From an uncultured Eubacteriales bacterium (GTDB lineage: Bacteria; Bacillota; Clostridia; Oscillospirales; Acutalibacteraceae): a stretch of DNA of 13,798 nt. The notes under the pieces were generated by a model. That model had not been told where the DNA came from. It saw nothing but the letters and a program-made list of their open reading frames with translations, and made no database searches. A program made the translations under genes and the position numbers. The stretch lies in the NCBI GenBank assembly GCA_934476545.1, contig CAKSOB010000033.1, positions 1-13,798 on the forward strand, read 5' to 3'. Positions 12,289 to 13,798 of the stretch are shown piece by piece; the first letter of the stretch is position 1, and each line of letters begins with the position of its first letter.

Positions 12289-13296
12289 TTATTCTTTGTT
12301 TTTTGCCCGATGGCGCTGTGCCGCCTTGATTTGCCGGATATCTCTCCCGTAGAAGGGCAGACGGGTATAACTGCTGTTCACACGGGAAACGAACCGGCGG
12401 GTGTAGTATTGTTCCATTTCCTCGGTGGTCAGGTTGGTGCTGATGATGGTAGGGCGGTTCGCCATAATGCGGGTGTTGATGAGATTGTAAATAGTAGCCG
12501 TCACAAATTGGGTGCGGAACTCCGTTCCCAAGTCATCCAAAATCAACAGGTCACAGGTAGCAAGCACCTGTTCGGTGTCGGCAGTGATGTCCCGACCAAA
12601 CCGTTCCCGCTCCAAGGTCGTCATCAAATTATGCACGGAGTCATACACCACGCCGTAACCCTTTTGCAGCACCACGTTGGCAATGGCTAAGGAAAGGTGG
12701 GTCTTGCTCAGTCCGGTGCCGCCGAAGAACAGCAAACTGGGAGAGCTGTGGGAGAAAGACTCCGCATAGTGTTTGCAGAAGTTATAAACCTTTTCCATGT
12801 GGGCACGAGGAGAAAAGTTAGAGCCTTCCTCTACCTTGTCCGGGTAGTAGTGCAAATCAAAGGTGTCAAAGGTGGAGAGGGAGAGCGGGGTGGTATCGTT
12901 CAAGCGGCGGCATGCTTCGTTGCGCATCAGTGTTTTTAAGCAGTCGCAGAGAATGCCGTCTTGGTATCCTTCATCGTGGCATTTTTCGCAGGTGTACTTT
13001 GGCTGCAAATAATCCAAAGGCAATCCTTGTGCTGTCAACAGGTCGTCTAATTCCTGTTGCAGCGCTTGGTTGGATTCTCGCAGCTTTTGCAATTCCGCTG
13101 CGGCATTGCCGCCCTTTTTCAGAACAGCTTTAGCGGCGGCAATGGCAGTGTTAGAAAGCTGATGCTCAATCTCCTGGGCTCTGGGGCAGGTGGCAAAAAA
13201 CGCCGCCTTGCGCTCCTCTGTTTCCAATTCATTTTCCATGCGCCGTTGGTTCAGCTGCTCTAACGCACTGTGATAAATTTCTTTGCTGTAACCCAT
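12289..13296 (-). CDS. DnaC/DnaI-like helicase loader ATPase
   Basis: A 335-residue AAA+ ATPase that loads the replicative helicase at replication forks. The N-terminal 100 residues are helical, with coiled-coil character (residues 10-90). A zinc knuckle C103-C106/C117-C119 follows (CEKC...CDC). The ATPase domain has Walker A 'GGTGLSKT' (192-199), Walker B 'LLILDDLGTE' (250-259), sensor 1 'IISTNLT' (284-290) and an arginine-finger segment RRFVSRV (300-306). The Walker A has Ser where Gly normally precedes Lys. ATG at 13296 follows AAAGGAGG closely. It lies 19 bases after the DnaD-domain gene, the usual clostridial pair. A prophage replication origin is possible, but no phage genes are visible. 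Confidence 0.9.
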   Translation of the reverse strand: MGYSKEIYHSALEQLNQRRMENELETEERKAAFFATCPRAQEIEHQLSNTAIAAAKAVLKKGGNAAAELQKLRESNQALQQELDDLLTAQGLPLDYLQPKYTCEKCHDEGYQDGILCDCLKTLMRNEACRRLNDTTPLSLSTFDTFDLHYYPDKVEEGSNFSPRAHMEKVYNFCKHYAESFSHSSPSLLFFGGTGLSKTHLSLAIANVVLQKGYGVVYDSVHNLMTTLERERFGRDITADTEQVLATCDLLILDDLGTEFRTQFVTATIYNLINTRIMANRPTIISTNLTTEEMEQYYTRRFVSRVNSSYTRLPFYGRDIRQIKAAQRHRAKNKE

Positions 13297-13315
13297 AGGA
13301 ACCCTCCTTTATTGC

Positions 13316-13798
13316 TTACCGTACCTCGGTGGTAAAGTCCATATTGTCAAAGGCATCAAGATCATAGGTGCGGTCTTGTGCATCGGAGCTGCGCTTCTTC
13401 TGCCGCTCTTCCTGTTCTGCCTTTGCTTGCTGAATGGTGGAGATGTGATTCTTCTGCCACCGCTCCAAAATTTTATTGATATATCCAAGCTGCATTCGTC
13501 CCGTAGCGTTGACGCAGCGTTCGTAAGCCTCCCGCACCATGTCGAGGGAAAATTTCCAGTCGAACAGCCAGCGCTGCGTGTATTGCTCCTCTCGGCTGCT
13601 GGGCGAGCGGTGGTCGATGCCCAAGACCGTTTCCAGTTGTCGCCAAGCCTTGCCCACTTCCGTCAGCTGATGGAGCTTCTTTTCCGCCAAATCGTGGGTG
13701 AAGATTTCGTCTTCCGCCCATCCCTTGGCAACAGCGTCTATGTATTGGGTGCTGACCTTGCCCACGCTTTTCACATACATCAACAGCATGATGAGAAC
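13316..13798 (-). CDS. DnaD-domain primosome protein, 5' part outside the window
   Basis: 161 codons are open from the right edge to TAA at 13316, so the N-terminal part lies beyond the window; the internal ATG at 13789 is not taken as the start because the frame continues. The visible part is the C-terminal DnaB_2/DnaD domain: a helical stretch 'FDWKFSLDMVREAYERCVNA' and the closing motif 'LGYINKILERW' (YI..IL..W), followed by a charged tail (KAEQEERQKKRSSDAQD). Such proteins remodel DNA at the origin or restart sites and recruit the helicase loader, here encoded just downstream. Product call is good; the full length is unknown. Confidence 0.85.
   Translation of the reverse strand, partial: VLIMLLMYVKSVGKVSTQYIDAVAKGWAEDEIFTHDLAEKKLHQLTEVGKAWRQLETVLGIDHRSPSSREEQYTQRWLFDWKFSLDMVREAYERCVNATGRMQLGYINKILERWQKNHISTIQQAKAEQEERQKKRSSDAQDRTYDLDAFDNMDFTTEVR

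Overview
The window most likely comes from a gut-type Clostridia (Firmicutes) genome, plausibly Oscillospiraceae/Ruminococcaceae. I infer this from moderate GC, strong AGGAGG ribosome-binding sites, AbrB-family and SpmA/SpmB/SpoIIQ-like genes, a clostridial DnaD-domain plus DnaC-like pair, and a CmpB/YmaB-type small membrane protein. It is ordinary chromosome with a few odd pieces. No rRNA, tRNA, CRISPR array or complete transposase gene was seen.

Layout. 1-129 is the tail of a BIG2 (Ig-like) surface protein. 246-1100 is a lipoprotein and 1178-1540 (-) a small PF06541-type membrane protein; the two converge on a shared hairpin. 1707-4128 is a coupled pair: galE, and a PepV-like dipeptidase that starts with TTG inside the end of galE. 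4304-7301 (-) is a three-gene unit of an unrecognised acidic protein, a metallo-beta-lactamase-fold hydrolase with a Cys-rich tail, and a VanZ-family membrane protein. 7497-8468 is an MscS channel. 8506-9644 (-) is spmA-spmB behind a sigma-E-like promoter. 9796-10041 is an AbrB-type regulator with a Cys4 tail, behind a consensus sigma-A promoter overlapped by an inverted repeat. 10307-10981 is a SpoIIQ-like M23 (LytM) gene interrupted by an in-frame TAA. 11620-12183 is a LOG-family phosphoribohydrolase. 12289-13798 (-) is a DnaD-domain protein (cut by the window edge) followed by a DnaC/DnaI-like helicase loader.

The most unusual part is the roughly 600-base gene-free stretch at 11017-11619. 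It holds two tandem, similarly built transcription units (about 11113-11241 and 11348-11510). Each has a TATACT -10 box, the same 7-base spacing to a shared GTGAAAGGAA start, a 5' stem conserved by compensatory change, a hairpin presenting a C-run in its loop, an unpaired AAACCCCA, and then a terminator hairpin. I read them as paralogous non-coding regulatory RNAs of a family I do not recognise. Two compact palindrome-ended repeats (4134-4241 and 10115-10235) share an almost identical terminator-like hairpin and look like non-autonomous mobile or dispersed elements.

Sporulation runs through 8.5-11 kb: spmAB (spore core dehydration), an AbrB/SpoVT-type regulator and a SpoIIQ-like LytM protein. 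The interrupted SpoIIQ-like gene raises the question of whether this lineage still sporulates.
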